Positions 24,101-35,744 are shown, counted from the stretch's first letter. The stretch: DNA of 64,000 bases from Aureobasidium sp. EXF-3400 (GCA_024195585.1 SWBL01000004.1:186001-250000), one strand, 5' to 3'. Made by a program: numbers and translations. The notes: generated by a model from the sequence alone, not told the origin.

Positions 24101-25654
24101 ATGGGACGTCGCGACATCGATGAGAACGGCCGTCGCAAAGGCGGGCTTGTGCGCGCCGGCATCAGAGGCGTTTCTGGGGTCGTAGGCCTAGCATCTGAAA
24201 GTATCAAGGCGCGGAAAACAGAGCGTCACAATTCGGAAACAAGTGTATCCTCAGCTTCACGCTCAGACAGCGCTCATCCGGTCGAAGACTTGTCATCGAC
24301 TCAAGCAGGAGACGAGGCCGGAGATGACCTTGAGAATGAATGGAACCTGGACGACGCCCAAGACGAGATTGCTGGAGAACACAGTCCAGGCCTTGTCGAC
24401 GTGGATCCCGAGCGCACATTCATGCAAAAGCACAGTGAAAGACCTAGCTCCGAACCCTCTGGTCAGCTTGCTCTGCCGGTTGTGATCCCACAACGTCGGC
24501 CAAAAGACCGTTCGCGAGGGTTCATTCGAGCCTACGCGCCAGTGTTGCAAGATGTAGGTATCAATCAGCCTACCTGGCTCGACTTCCTCGACACACTTCA
24601 AAAGTCCAGTGCTGCTGACCCCTGGCTCAATGCGATCAATTTCGCTTCCATCGGCACCATGTTCATGCCACACGTTATTGGCTTCGCAGTATCGTACGCT
24701 ATACAGCAAGCCACCAACATTGCCATTGAAATGCAAGCTCGATTCAGGTGAGTTTTTTGTATGGATCTCCAAGTTATTGAGGCCTGACCCTATGCAGAAC
24801 CACCACAGCCCTGCGCAAACTCAATGAGGAGTTCTTCCAGCCTCGAGGACTATATTGTTTGGTAATGACATGGAACCCCGACTCAAACAACAGAGTGGAG
24901 CGAGTCAACATCAATGAGACTGTTGCAACCCTCAACAAGGGCTCTCAAGGCGTATCTGGTGTCCAGGATAAGTTCAGATCATCTGACGGAACTACATACG
25001 GGGAGTTGGCGTTCCCTAAAGTGGCACCCCTTGTCTTCCCAACCTTGGACGAGCTGGCAGCTCAGACTGGACCCGAAGCTGCGAAGAAGAAGAGCAACGT
25101 GGCAAAGGGCATGACCTTTGTCGCAAACTACTGGGACAAGAGAGCCACGGCAGAATATGTTAGTATTGCGATCCTGTCCTCAAATACTTTTAGCTGATTC
25201 ATCTAGTCGATGCAAAACCCCGACAGCGTACTGGCACAGGTCCCGCAGGGCGAGTTCAATTCTCGATATGCAGACCCTAACAACGCAGCAGCCAGTGGGT
25301 CCTTGATATCTTTTGTCTCCGGAGGCAAACTCATACCCGGTCCCAACTCGCGAGGCTTGATCGGGGGTCTTGCGTCTGTTATTGGTCAGGCTGCACGTGG
25401 AGAAAAGCAAGGCTCGGAGTGGGAATGTTATGCAGCTGAGGACACTCAGAGACTACGGGCTCCGAGACGTGAGAAGAAGGGCATCATTTCAACACCTATT
25501 CGCACATACAAGAAATTGTTGGCAAAGGTAAGTTCACTCGTTCGCATTGATCTTCGCTCGGCTAACAGACAGACAGAACGTGTTGTATCTCATGGTCGTC
25601 AACATGCCTTCAGAGGAAGAAATGGCGGCAGGAAGAGCGGCAGTCAAGTTTTGA
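24101..25654 (+). CDS. Conserved fungal protein of unknown function
   Basis: Four exons: 24101-24747, 24798-25158, 25207-25527 and 25577-25654, with introns of 48 to 50 nt. The protein is about 468 residues. Residues 1 to 45 are basic and glycine-rich (MGRRDIDENGRRKGG). Residues 50 to 140 are acidic and probably disordered. Then comes a folded region with LQDVGINQPTWLDFLDTL and a hydrophobic helix pair around GTMFMPHVIGFAVSYAIQQA. The C-terminal half has FQPRGLYCLVMTW and SMQNPDSVLAQ, and the end is YLMVVNMPSEEEMAAGRAAV. I have the impression of a family found widely in ascomycetes but cannot name it and give no function. It is divergent from the P450, with a TGTCAGA element in its leader, so it may be co-regulated with the cluster. 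Confidence 0.8.
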
Positions 25655-26886
25655 GGAGTGGTCTTGCAGTTTATCTCGTGTATCTTGAAGTTATGAAAAC
25701 CATCTTGGAAGTGTTGACTTGAGCCATCAAGGTTGCGTGGGTCATGAATGTATGGGCCAATCGGAGCGCCTCAACTTCTGCCAAGCAACCTGCTACGGAA
25801 TAAATGCCGTGGTCATCGCAAATCTCCGACCGCTTTTCGAATCAATCTCAGGATTGAGTGTGAATCATCAGAGGAGGAACCTTCGGACTGTAATCTGGAC
25901 GCTAGATTGCATGCATCCTAAAACAGAAGCATGCCGCGAACGGCATGATCCAGTGATAGGGCGAGGAAGAAGCACAACATAGCCTCAAGCCGGGCGCCTA
26001 AGCCGTGTCAATCCGAGACACAACACGTTTCGCCCAAGCACCGCGAAGCCTTGAGTGGGAGGTTGCCGAGTGCTGTCTGCCAAATGCTTACGTTCAGGAG
26101 TTCTTAGGGTCCGCCGCTCTTTGGCCAAATTGTGAGTATCAATGAAGATAACGGGATGCTGTTGTAACCAACTGGCGGGAAGCAGTTGCGATTGACATGC
26201 ACGGACCTTCTGTGATGCATCACCCGAATACCAAAATCCCATGCGAGTTCCTGGATGCAATTCAGAACATCTGTCTTGGGAAGCAACGATCTCGCAGAGT
26301 CCTCATGACTGATCCTTCCTCCTTTGGTATTATCCCGCGAGATCCTTTGAAAGTGGAGAATCTACTCGCAATCACAAGGCTTAGATACTATCTTGCAGAT
26401 GCAGTACTAGCCTCAGGTCTGAGCCACGATCAGTCTGTCCCACGGGCGATGCAAGGCATAAAAAATCCCAACATAGCACCGGCAATTATCAACAGGTTGG
26501 AGTAGAGGTAAGAATAGCCTCTGGACACAACCGGATCACTGGGCTGAGCAGCACGATAACATCTTTGCACATCATTGAATCCGATAACTCGAAGCTCACG
26601 CTAAGCATCGACCGCAACAACACGGTTGTTGGAAGCTTGAATCCTTCAGCGCTTCTAAACCATAGCTTCACCGGAATTACAATCTGTCATCCCTGGTATA
26701 GCGATATGACAATGACTGCCGATCACAGCTCTATACACGGTTGTCAGCTTCCTTCGGCCTAGGATATGCATTTTGTTGGTGTGGAGCCGTGCATTTGGTC
26801 AACTGAAGATCTCAGCATTGCTACGGCACCTGGAGATTTATAGGGCAAGTAAACCTCATCTTCTGGTCATCTGCACATCAGCAAAC
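25655..26886. other. Intergenic region, no supported gene
   Basis: About 1.2 kb upstream of the transcription factor. Open frames near 25719, 25985 and 26197 have no recognised domain or splice logic. No TGTCAG element was found, so the regulator's own promoter differs from those of its likely targets. Confidence 0.5.
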
Positions 26887-28109
26887 ATGTCTCCAACTTC
26901 ACAAACAAACGCCGAGCAGATCTCTGACTCTGAGGACTGGACTAAATTGACGGATCTAAATGAGAGGAGGAGGATCCAGAACCGTCTTGCACAGAGAAGT
27001 CGTCGTATGTGCCTTGGCTCAGTCTAGTATCTACATATCGATATTGACTTCTTTCTAGGAAAGAAGCTGAAGATGCTTGAGAGACGTGGGAACTCATCCA
27101 AACGGACACCATCTCAAGCATCGAACAGTCCCGAGGCAACATCCAGAAATGCAAAATCCGCGGACTGGCCTGAGTCTCTTCGAGATATCAAAAGCTTGCT
27201 GTCCCAAATTGACCAAACCAAAACTCGGCTTCAAGAATATCTCTCCAGCATATCGACTGTCGTTCAAGAGGCTCCAATCCCTGTCGCGAACGCTTGGGAG
27301 TCTTGGCCAAACATGGATGATGAGAACTTGAACACATTATACCGAGGCATTGAAACCCTTGAATCAAACTCAGATCTAGTATCTCTCAACGCAACCACTT
27401 TCTCACAAGCACACGGCTCGGGAGATATCGCGGTCACCGAGAGTGTTGCTGTAATAAAGGCTCCAATGGCTGGTCCTTTACTGACGCCACCAGCCAGCGT
27501 CTCATCGCGATCTTGTAAGGCTTCAGATTGCTCGTTTTGATCAGAGCTTATAGGCTGACGTCTAACCAAGCAATCTGCGGCACCAATTCCATGCTACAGC
27601 AAAGCCCTTACACACTAAGCGCACCTAGTGATGTCTGCTTCGCCGCGATCAACGATCACGGCAATACTGCTTTGCATATAGCAGTCCGCAACCGTCACCA
27701 ATCTATCATCCGGCTCTTGGTCGAGACGGGTACAGACATCAACTCACGGAACAAGCAACAGATGACGGCGCTACAGATCGCTATCAGCTCCGCAGACACC
27801 GGCATTGCACAATTGCTCCTAGAGCTCGGAGCTGATGTAACAGGTACGACACCAAGCGGAGAGACGGTGTTGCACCTTGCTGCACGCACCGGAGATGTGG
27901 CTATGGTGGAGTCACTACTGCAACATTGTGTGTCCATCAATGTGAGAAATCATTGCGGTGAGACAGCATTACATGCGGCGGTGACGGCTGGCCATGAAGA
28001 TGTTGTCAGAGTGATGCTAGCGCATGGTGTAGACTCGCAAGCCAAAGTTGGCATTCAGACGCCTGTGCTCGACTCTTCATTTGACTGGAATATGATCATG
28101 GAGTTTTGA
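26887..28109 (+). CDS. bANK transcription factor (bZIP basic region plus ankyrin repeats), ToxE-like
   Basis: Probable pathway-specific activator in the nucleus. Exons 26887-27004, 27059-27514 and 27571-28109 are joined over introns of 54 and 56 nt, giving 370 residues. Splicing the first intron produces a bZIP basic region, ERRRIQNRLAQRSRRRKKLK, near residues 26 to 45, but no leucine heptad follows. The middle is Ser/Pro-rich. The C-terminal half has about four ankyrin repeats with the usual GNTALHIAV, MTALQIAI, GETVLHLAA and GETALHAAV cores. The same layout defines the bANK family, known from ToxE of the HC-toxin cluster and Apf2 of the apicidin cluster. Those control nearby biosynthetic genes. 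Here it sits in the middle of the PKS cluster. Confidence 0.93.
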
Positions 28110-28750
28110 TCTATCTAGTTTGATATCCGCATTCTGATCATTGCACGATTCTACAGGATTTCTTGTTTTCGGTCATTGAGACTCGCATGGCGTTGGTGCA
28201 GATTTTACTACACTTAGATCATTTGAGTCTATTGCTATTCATGGGAAACGACATCTTATCTATGGTTACTTCTTTCCGCTTCAGAGAACAGAGAATGGTG
28301 ACAAATACAATGCTGAGGCTCCTGAAGTGCACGGTGTTCTCCAAGAGAAAGCTGAAATCTAAGAAGAGGTATTACCACGTTGTAGGACAACTTTCCACAT
28401 GTCTGATGGTCTTTCTAGGACCTTTTTGGTGTCACAAGGCACGCGTAATCTATGGATACTTTCCAATCTTCTTACATGACGTGTGTTCATCACTGCAGCT
28501 TCCAGGAAACGCCATTGGAAGTACAATGCCATGCTGTCAGTCTCACTCCTCCACGGGCAGAGGGAATGGCTCTTGCTGTGGCACGACACGTCTTTTGAAG
28601 CAAAAATCGGTTATTAATCGATTCTGGTACGCATAGAGCCTCATTGTCTTGATTCGTTTTCACCCTGAAATGATAAGATTGCTCTCGTGTGGAAGGAAGA
28701 CAAGCCCAAGCGACAAACAAAGGAAGTGACCAGAACTGCTTACACATCAC
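28110..28750. other. Intergenic region, no supported gene
   Basis: Convergent 3' ends of the bANK regulator and the DUF1479 gene. The open frame at about 28163-28636 has no domain and atypical composition. Confidence 0.5.
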
Positions 28751-30229
28751 CTAGAGGTCGAACCCAGCAGCCTTTCTTCCAGCTTGTCCATTCAACACGC
28801 CTTCCTCGCCTTTGTAGCCTACGAATTTCGTCTCATCTGTACCGTTGTCCTTGAAATCCTCAGGCGGCACTCCATGCTTGAAGTCTTGCACCTGCTGGCG
28901 CATGTACTGGATATTGGCGGGCGTAGAAGGGACAGCCGCAATATACAAAACAGCCGAATCATGAGTGCCAGTGTGGTTGAAGTCTACACCGTGAATCATC
29001 TGATATTGCCGTTTGTCAGTTTTCTTGCCTCTTCACGTGTACTGTGGGTGGGGCCGGGGCATCTTACATCTGCATGCCACCAGACAGTATCGCCCGGCTG
29101 CATTGTAGGAATGTTGACTAGACACTCTTCAAGTCTTAAATGCGGATGAGAGGCTGGACTGACAATCTGCGGCAGCTGTCTCCAAGTACCTGGAAACCAG
29201 CCTCTTACAGCATTCAGCGTCCATTTTTCCGCATCCATGACATCTGCCTCATTCTCAGGGGCATCGAAGAGAGGTCGCAACATCACATATGCCATTGCAG
29301 TCTTGACATCTGGGTATAGCAGAAGAGATCCTTCATTGGCGCCGGCAGAGGTTAGCGCAGTCCAGCCTTGGAAGGCGCGGAGGACTTGCGAAGCAGTACC
29401 CGGAAATAGACCTGGTCTTGCGTCTTTGCGAACGGAAAGGTCGTATGGGTCAAAGGATGATGGATTGCCCATCCAGACCTGCTCGTAAACTTTACGGTAC
29501 GTTGGGTCAGCCCAGCGAGAGAGACTGCCGCCATCTGGAAAGGTGAGTAAAGATTTGCGATCGAAATCTATGAGAGGTACTAACCAATGTGTGGAGGCAA
29601 AGCATTGAAGACGGTGTTTTCGGGTCGGATGCGGAAGCCATCAGCGTAGGATAGGGGTTCGTGAAAGTTGTTTTGTTGATCACTCTCATCATGCCATAAG
29701 CTGTTGATTGCACGCTGAACAGCGAGACTATTCGGATGAGAGCGAGCAGCTTGCTGGACGGGAGAATGGTAGACGTTGAACATGAATGTGTTCTCAGCTG
29801 GCATGCCTGTACATTATCAGACAAGATTGGAAATGGAGTGAGGACAAGTCACATACCTGTGATCTGAGCTCTGCTGTCCTCGACGTATCCTTTGAGCTCA
29901 TGATACCATTCGGTTGCCTGCTGCTCTGGAACAACTTGTCTTACGATGAAGCATCCTGTATCCTTGAGCATGCATTTCGTACTTGCGTCAGCAGTAAGGA
30001 AGTCTTCCAACCCAAGCTCTGGTATGACTGAGTCGCTGTGCAAGGCTATCCTCTCTGTGACAGATTGCAATCTTTGGCAGACCTGGACCCAACTTCTCTT
30101 CAAAGCCTCAGCGCCATAGGTATGGAGAATGGCTTTGGTGTATTCTTCAGTGCCTGGTTGCACTCCCTTGGCCGTAGCGAGTGTGAGCTGTGGCCATGGT
30201 GACCACTTGGTGTTGATGGGTTCAGGCAT
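28751..30229 (-). CDS. DUF1479 (YbiU-like) Fe(II)/2-oxoglutarate dioxygenase
   Basis: Putative non-haem iron oxygenase. Exons 30229-29857, 29806-29585, 29534-29068 and 28999-28751 are joined over introns of 50 to 68 nt, giving about 436 residues. Family hallmarks include HPNSLAVQRAINSLWH, LSYADGFRIRPENT and HIDGGSLSRW, the last restored across an intron. Later come LRAFQGWTALTSAGANEGSLLLYP and WWHADMIHGVDFNHTG, also restored across an intron. The HxD of HIDGG and the distal His of the MIHGVD region would form the iron facial triad. DUF1479 belongs to the 2OG-Fe(II) superfamily, but its chemistry is poorly known. In this cluster it probably hydroxylates, desaturates or otherwise oxidises the polyketide (inference). 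Several cluster elements lie in its promoter. Confidence 0.88.
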
Positions 30230-30879
30230 GAGTAAGATGACGATGAACGATTATTGTCAGTGTCTGATGAAGCTCTGAGACCTCTCGTAGCTCTGATCAA
30301 CCTTCATCGGGGGATGAGAGAGGATTTAAGCAAATATTCTTGATGAGTGTGTCAGACATCAGCTCCAGGTGAAGAGTCTGAAACAGCTTGAGGCTGACAG
30401 ACAGAAGTGATCATCAAAAAGATGACAGTCAATGTCGGCTGAAACAATTGTCAGCCGTGACAAGTTGTGTCTGACGGTCCCGAGAATGACGTTTCCTCCC
30501 GAGTTGACACAACACTGCTGATGGAGACCATTAAAAGATGACCGTTCCAACCCGCTGTATCTCAGAATTGGTGGGCAGATCACGAAAGTGACCGTCACAT
30601 CCTCTCAGATTTCTCCCTTGTGCAGGCTGATTAATAACCAACAGACATACACAAGCTCGTCTAGGAAGAGTTTGATGAGAACTTATCACATAGCGGTATG
30701 GAAGTAGAGCATATCGAAACCGTATGAATAGCTTAGGACTATATTAGGACCGGAGGGCTTCGCTATGATGATCAGGCGACTGACAACTACCCGCTAAAGG
30801 ACTAGCATGCATAACAAAAACTGCCATCAAGCTCCAGGATGGTCGTTTGGGATCAGTTGACTCGTCGTTGAGGAACTTG
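30230..30879. promoter_or_regulatory. Promoter of the DUF1479 gene, rich in TGTCAG elements
   Basis: TGTCAGACA occurs at 30350-30358 and CTGACAGAC near 30394-30402. TTGTCA-GCCG-TGACAA at 30448-30463 is a perfect 6-bp inverted repeat that includes TGTCAG. GTGTCTGACGG is near 30468. The distal half, toward the 3' end of the MFS gene, shows nothing notable. Confidence 0.55.
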
Positions 30880-32949
30880 CTAGCTTCGGCGCCGAACCAG
30901 AGAAGGCCTTGTATCGATTATTGCGTCCCCGACGTTCCGAGAATGCAAAGAATTTCTCGAGACCACAGAGGCGGTGTAAAGCTCTACTGGCAGGAATTGG
31001 CCTTTCTGGAGTGCAACTCGCTCAGCTTCGAGAGCTTTACGATCTCGAGGGGCATTTTGCCACGCGAAGATGCTCGTCAATATAGCAGCACCCGCGAACG
31101 CCGTGACTACGCGCATCTGGAAATTGGCGGAACTTCCATATGCACGACATGTCATATTCTTGTGAGCAGCACTGAGGCTCTTGATATTCTCCGTTGACAG
31201 TAACACTGCCTTCAGCTCTTCAGCTGATAGGAAGTCGGCCAATTGAGATTTGAAATCGCTGTTTAATATAGCCTGGGTCACGGCAAGACCAATGACGCCG
31301 CCAAGTTGGCGCATCTGCGTGACCGCACCTAGAGAAACGGCTGTTCCGATGAGTGACCTACAAGTAAATTTGATGGTAAGGGTACTCACTGTTGTCTTTC
31401 AAAGCAACTTCGGTGCGGATGACCACCATTGAACTGGCCATAGTAATGCCGAATCCGCACCCCAGAACAAGTTGGTAGAAGTAACAGACCTTGGCGATTC
31501 TTTCGTCTATAGGTAGGGTCGACATGAGCCCGCAACCAATGGTCATGAGAATGTTCGAAAATACCAGCAAGTGCCAAGCGATATTGAATCTGCCAGTGAT
31601 GGTTCCTGTCAGCATTGCACCCAGTGCGGTCGCGCCAATGAGCGGTAGCATGTGGAGACCGGCACTCTCTGGAGTGTCACCGTGGACGATCTGAAAGCGT
31701 TGTGGCAGAGCCATTATGGTAACCACGAAGGGGAAGCCAGTAAAGAAAACTGTTCTATACAAATGTCAGCATATATCCCATTGATGGCGTGGACTCTCAC
31801 GTACCCAAGAGTCGCTGCAACAACTCTGCTCGAGACCAGTCTCGTTGGGAGAAGGGGCATCATCTTCATTCTTGCCTCTCGGGGAGTCAAGACATATTCC
31901 CAAGCACCAAAGCTTATGAAACAAAGAGACGAACCGACCAGCATCAAAATAATGAACAAGCTTCGCCAGGAGAATCGAACACCTCCTTGTTCAAGCGATA
32001 TAACCAAGAGAGATGACCCAGTCAAAGAGAAAAATATACCAGGCCAATCAATCTTCTGGAATGTGGCTTTTTTGAGAGTCTCTGTTCCAACTCTGTTTGG
32101 AAACAGGAAAGCAACACAGACGGTCACCAGCGCTCCGTAAGGGATGTTGATCCAGAAGACCCACTGTGGATGTTAGTGGGAGATAGCAGTTGCGAGTTCT
32201 AGAAACATTACCCTCCAGGTAGTATTGGATGTGATCACACCACCAAGAACAGGCCCTAGAAGGCTCGCACATGCGGTGCTCATGGAGATGGCTCCAGACG
32301 CTGCACTGACAAGCCTGAACGGCACCACATCTAGGACAGATGCATATGCAAGGGCGTAGATCCCGGCACCACCTATGCCCTGTAGAGCACGAAAGACAAT
32401 GCTGCAGCTTGGTCAGCAAGAATCTATATGGTTTAATTCGCATGATCTTACAGTTGCTTGAGAGTCTGGGAGAAGCCACATCCGATGGACCAAACAAGGA
32501 ACATGACGATGGAGAATAACAGCATAGACTTTCTGCCCAGAACATCACTCAATCGGGTGAATATCAGGAGAAAGCCAGAGTATGTCAGTAAATAGGCCAC
32601 CATGATCCAGCTTGCTTGGTCGAAATGACCTAAGTCGGAAGCAATCGTAATCAGTGAAGTAGATATGATGGTCGTGTCTAGCGTTGCCAGAAGAAGGGCT
32701 AGGCATAATCTGATAATTCGTGAGCACTCGCCTCTGTAACCTTTTGCATTCGACATACGCGAATACAGTAGAACCAAGTGGCCAGCCTTCAAGGACAGGC
32801 ACACCAAGATCTTTCTCAGCTTCGCTGCGGATACTGCCTCGTTCATGCTTTCCTTCGGATAAGATTGAGGTTGGCTCGGTACTATACTCTTCGCCAGACT
32901 GAGAATATAGACTGGGAGAAGAATTGGCTTCGGATGTTGTTGATTTCAT
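30880..32949 (-). CDS. MFS drug:H+ antiporter-type transporter (DHA2-like)
   Basis: Probable exporter of the cluster product in the plasma membrane. It starts at 32949 with a long Ser/Glu-rich cytosolic N-terminus. A 49-nt intron (32710-32758) joins STVFA to LCLALLLATLDTTIISTSL, the first membrane segment, which carries the LDTTI motif typical of drug:H+ antiporters. Other signatures are the loop RLSDVLGRKSML and an FRALQGIGGAGIYALA segment. The antiporter motif C-like stretch is LLGPVLGGVITSNTTWR followed by WVFWINIPYG. At least four more short introns are needed, near 32410-32455, 32160-32210, 31745-31800 and 31340-31390. The family usually has 14 helices, and the pattern fits. The substrate is inferred from context. 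Confidence 0.88.
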
Positions 32950-33384
32950 GGTCAATCAATTGTGTGTGACAAGCGGTCGCAAATGTGGGGTCTCGAGAGA
33001 GCGTGGCATTTGTTGTGCACGCAAGTTATTTAAAAGCATCATTGCTTCGGCGCAGAGCGAGGTATCTCAACCGGCAATGGAGTGTACTCGAAGTCATCTT
33101 TGTGACTAACGTCTCCATGCTGACTGACTGATGATGGATGAGTTGGAGGAGGGTTGGTGAGAGATGACAAGGGCGATCGCGATGAAGCTCACCAAGCACG
33201 GACCTGCCAGACGTCTGACTTCTTGCCCAACATCATCTTTTACTATTGTCACTTCTAGCATCAACTTTCGAAGATGCGACAAAGTATAGCAAGAGCCTAT
33301 GGCAGGATGAGGGTTCAATATATACCCAGCCAGATGTCCCACCTATGATGAGCGGCATACGGTCTTCTGCGATTGCTATATCAA
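32950..33384. promoter_or_regulatory. Bidirectional promoter between MFS exporter and glycosyltransferase
   Basis: A 435-bp divergent promoter. Only weaker versions of the cluster element are seen: GTCTGAC at 33213-33219 and a TGACTGACTGATGATGG stretch at 33121. No exact TGTCAG is present. Confidence 0.4.
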
Positions 33385-34914
33385 ATGGAAAAGCGACGCT
33401 CTCTTCTTTTTGTCACAAACAGCGAGCTGGGTCAAGCCAGTGTCATCCTCGCAGTCGCCTACGAATTTTTGCTTCGACCCGAGTATCAAGTTCATATTGC
33501 CTCTTTCCCCGTCCTGCACAGTCATGTCGACCAGCTTAACGACGTGGCTACTCGCCTCAGTAATGGTGCTTGTAGTACCGCACAGTTTCACCCTCTGGCT
33601 GGAAAGTCAATGAAAGAGGTTGCACCTCCTGGCACTGAGTTTCTTGATCTACATGCACCAGGTATTTCCGGAGCTCTATATGCTTACGATCATGTCCTAC
33701 CGGCGACTTTCGCTCCCTGGCACGGGGCCCAGTACATGATCGGATACAGCAGTACTCTCGAGACCATCAACGAAATTCGCCCTGAAATGGTTCTTATCGA
33801 CCCTTTGTTCAGTCAAGGTGTTGATGCTTGCAATGCTATCGGCCAGAAGTGTATAATACTCAGTCCCAACACTTTGAAGGAGCTTGTGCTGGATCGACAA
33901 CCCAGTGGCGGAGCTTTGTGGAAGTTTCCCGCGTATGTTCCTTCACAATTTGCTGAAATTACTTCTGACTGTTTGAAGTATGGCCTCGGGCTTTCCTTAT
34001 CCTCTTCCATGGTCGTATTTGCCGGCAAACATACATCTAGTTTACCGTTTTCTACGCTCACGCCGTCAGAACGATCGACTCCTCCAGCTGTCACGCTATC
34101 GCCAGGCTTGCGGTCTACCAGACAAGATTCCTTGCATGTTTGAGGGGTTCGGAGATGCCCACATCTTACTTCCCTCGACACCAGCCATCGACTATGACTT
34201 CTTCGTGCCACCGCATGTGACTCCATGCGGGCCCATCATTCAGCCTTATGTGTCTCTCGCTGAGACTGATCCGAAGCTTCATGGTTGGTTGCAACAAAGC
34301 CCCACTGTGCTGATCAATCTTGGCTCTCACGTCGTGGCCGACTGGCGTTTGGCTGCCGAATTCGCTGTTGCCATAAAGACTTTGCTCGACCGTCGGCCTG
34401 ATATCCAGATCCTATGGAAACTGAAAACAAAGGACGATCTTGGAGATGCTCTGAGCGTGATAGCCCGCGAGATCCAGGAGAACCGAGTTCGGATAGAGCC
34501 ATGGCTGCCCGCACAACCTATTGCAATCCTTACAGCCGGCAACGTTGTCTGCATGGTTCACCATGGAGGTTCTAATTCATACCACGAAGCAATCCTGTAA
34601 GTTGTTCGAACTGTCAACATGTAACAAAACTGATTTTGAACAGCGCTGGAGTTCCTCAAGTCGTCTTGCCGGTGTGGATTGACACATACGACTTTGCCAT
34701 CCGTGTCGAGTACCTGGGAATAGGAATCTGGGGCAACCGTGCCGCTGCTCCAGATGCCGAAGGTTCGGAACTCAGCAAGGCCCTTGTCAAAGTTGTGGAT
34801 GGAGATAACTCTGCTGCTATGTCGGCAAAAGCAAAACAGATTGCTGCACCTTTCCAGGACAGGCCTGGAAGGCAAGTTGCTTACGAAAAGGTGGTTGAGA
34901 TCTTGGACGCGTAA
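33385..34914 (+). CDS. UDP-glycosyltransferase, GT1 family
   Basis: Transfers a sugar from a UDP-sugar to a small lipophilic acceptor. Exons 33385-33932, 33979-34596 and 34644-34914 are joined over introns of 46 and 47 nt, giving about 478 residues. The start MEKRRSLLFVTNSELG places the N-terminal Rossmann strand at once. The C-terminal donor-sugar domain has TVLINLGSHV, RIEPWLPAQPIAIL and MVHHGGSNSYHEAILAGVP, then LPVWIDTYDFAIRVEYLGIG. This is the UGT signature, with HGG in the usual place. It is probably soluble or loosely membrane-bound; no C-terminal anchor is seen. Its presence predicts that the cluster product is a glycoside. Which hydroxyl and which sugar cannot be told. Confidence 0.9.
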
Positions 34915-35249
34915 TCAGTGATTTGATTCACAGGTGTTCTGATCAATCACGATAAGTGTCCTCGTCATTGATCTCATTCAAGACTTGGTCAGACTGATGT
35001 TCATGTTATTCTGGGCAGGCGCACAATTTAGTTTTGGATATGAAGCAAGTTCTCTCCTGCATAAAATAAACGTACTCTCTGTCTTCTACTCCTTCCTCGC
35101 TTGCATGGTCCAAACACATGGGCCGCGCCGCTCACTTAAATGGACAGTGAATCAATGTAACCAACAGTGTTGCATTTCTGATCTGCCCACCCACGACTAG
35201 ACAATGGAAATTGAGCTATCGGAATAGACATTTTACTCAGAGAAGAAAA

Positions 35250-35432
35250 AGCAAAAAACCAAGCTACTTAGCTTGGGAAAACCCCTACCTGCCTGCAAAG
35301 TATTCTACCTTTGCAAGAGAGAAAGAACATAATGTTCCGCTACATCCGAGGATCGAACCAAGGACTTCTAGGAGTTTTATCGCAACGGAGTTATAGAGTG
35401 GTCTTACCGATTGTGCCAACTCTCCCGATTGC
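35250..35432 (-). repeat. tRNA-derived relic, possibly SINE-like
   Basis: On the minus strand from about 35432 the sequence has an A-box-like GTTGGCACAATCGG and, about 60 bases on, a B-box-like GGTTCGATCC. This is the spacing of an RNA polymerase III promoter in a tRNA. Acceptor and D stems do not pair well, so it is not a working tRNA. Further along are two hairpins: TGCAAAG/CTTTGCA at 35294-35315 and CCAAGCT-ACTT-AGCTTGG at 35259-35276. A T-rich run on the minus strand then follows. Head, body and T-rich tail recall a tRNA-derived SINE. No clear target-site duplication is seen. Confidence 0.35.
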
Positions 35433-35580
35433 TGAGAGAAAATCAATCTAGCTGGTCCGTAAAGCGTAGGTGAAATAATGGATATTCACAGGAGTATAAC
35501 TCTCACCAGACGCTGGAATAACTTGGATGAGTGTGACTCGTGACGGCTACACACATTTCAAATCTCCACTGCGGCACTAT

Positions 35581-35617
35581 GTGAGTGAGCACTCGTGAGT
35601 GAGCACTCGTGAGTGAG
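35581..35617. repeat. Short tandem repeat, 14-bp unit
   Basis: The unit GTGAGTGAGCACTC is repeated about 2.6 times in a row. It is a local microsatellite-like array with no evident function. Confidence 0.8.
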
Positions 35618-35744
35618 AGGACTAGTTGTAGCATCATCACACATGCATTGTCAATCAGATGCTACGCTACTAGCTAGATGCCCTCATCATCAACGCCTGG
35701 CCAAATCACAGATCCAACAACACCGACTTTTCGCTGTGTCATGA

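Larger units (their letters stand above)
34915..35744. other. Intergenic region with tRNA-like relic, hairpins and short tandem repeat
   Basis: No protein gene is supported. The region holds the tRNA-like element and hairpins described separately at 35250-35432 and the 14-bp tandem repeat at 35581-35617. Confidence 0.5.

Noticed and set aside
26197..26505. Open frame of 102 codons upstream of the bANK regulator
   Set aside because: No recognised domain and no signs of a gene start; likely chance.
28163..28636. Open frame of 157 codons between bANK and DUF1479 genes
   Set aside because: Atypical composition and no family; lies in the convergent 3' region.
35345..35432. A working tRNA gene on the minus strand
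   Set aside because: A- and B-box-like sequences are present, but the acceptor and D stems pair poorly; kept only as a relic.
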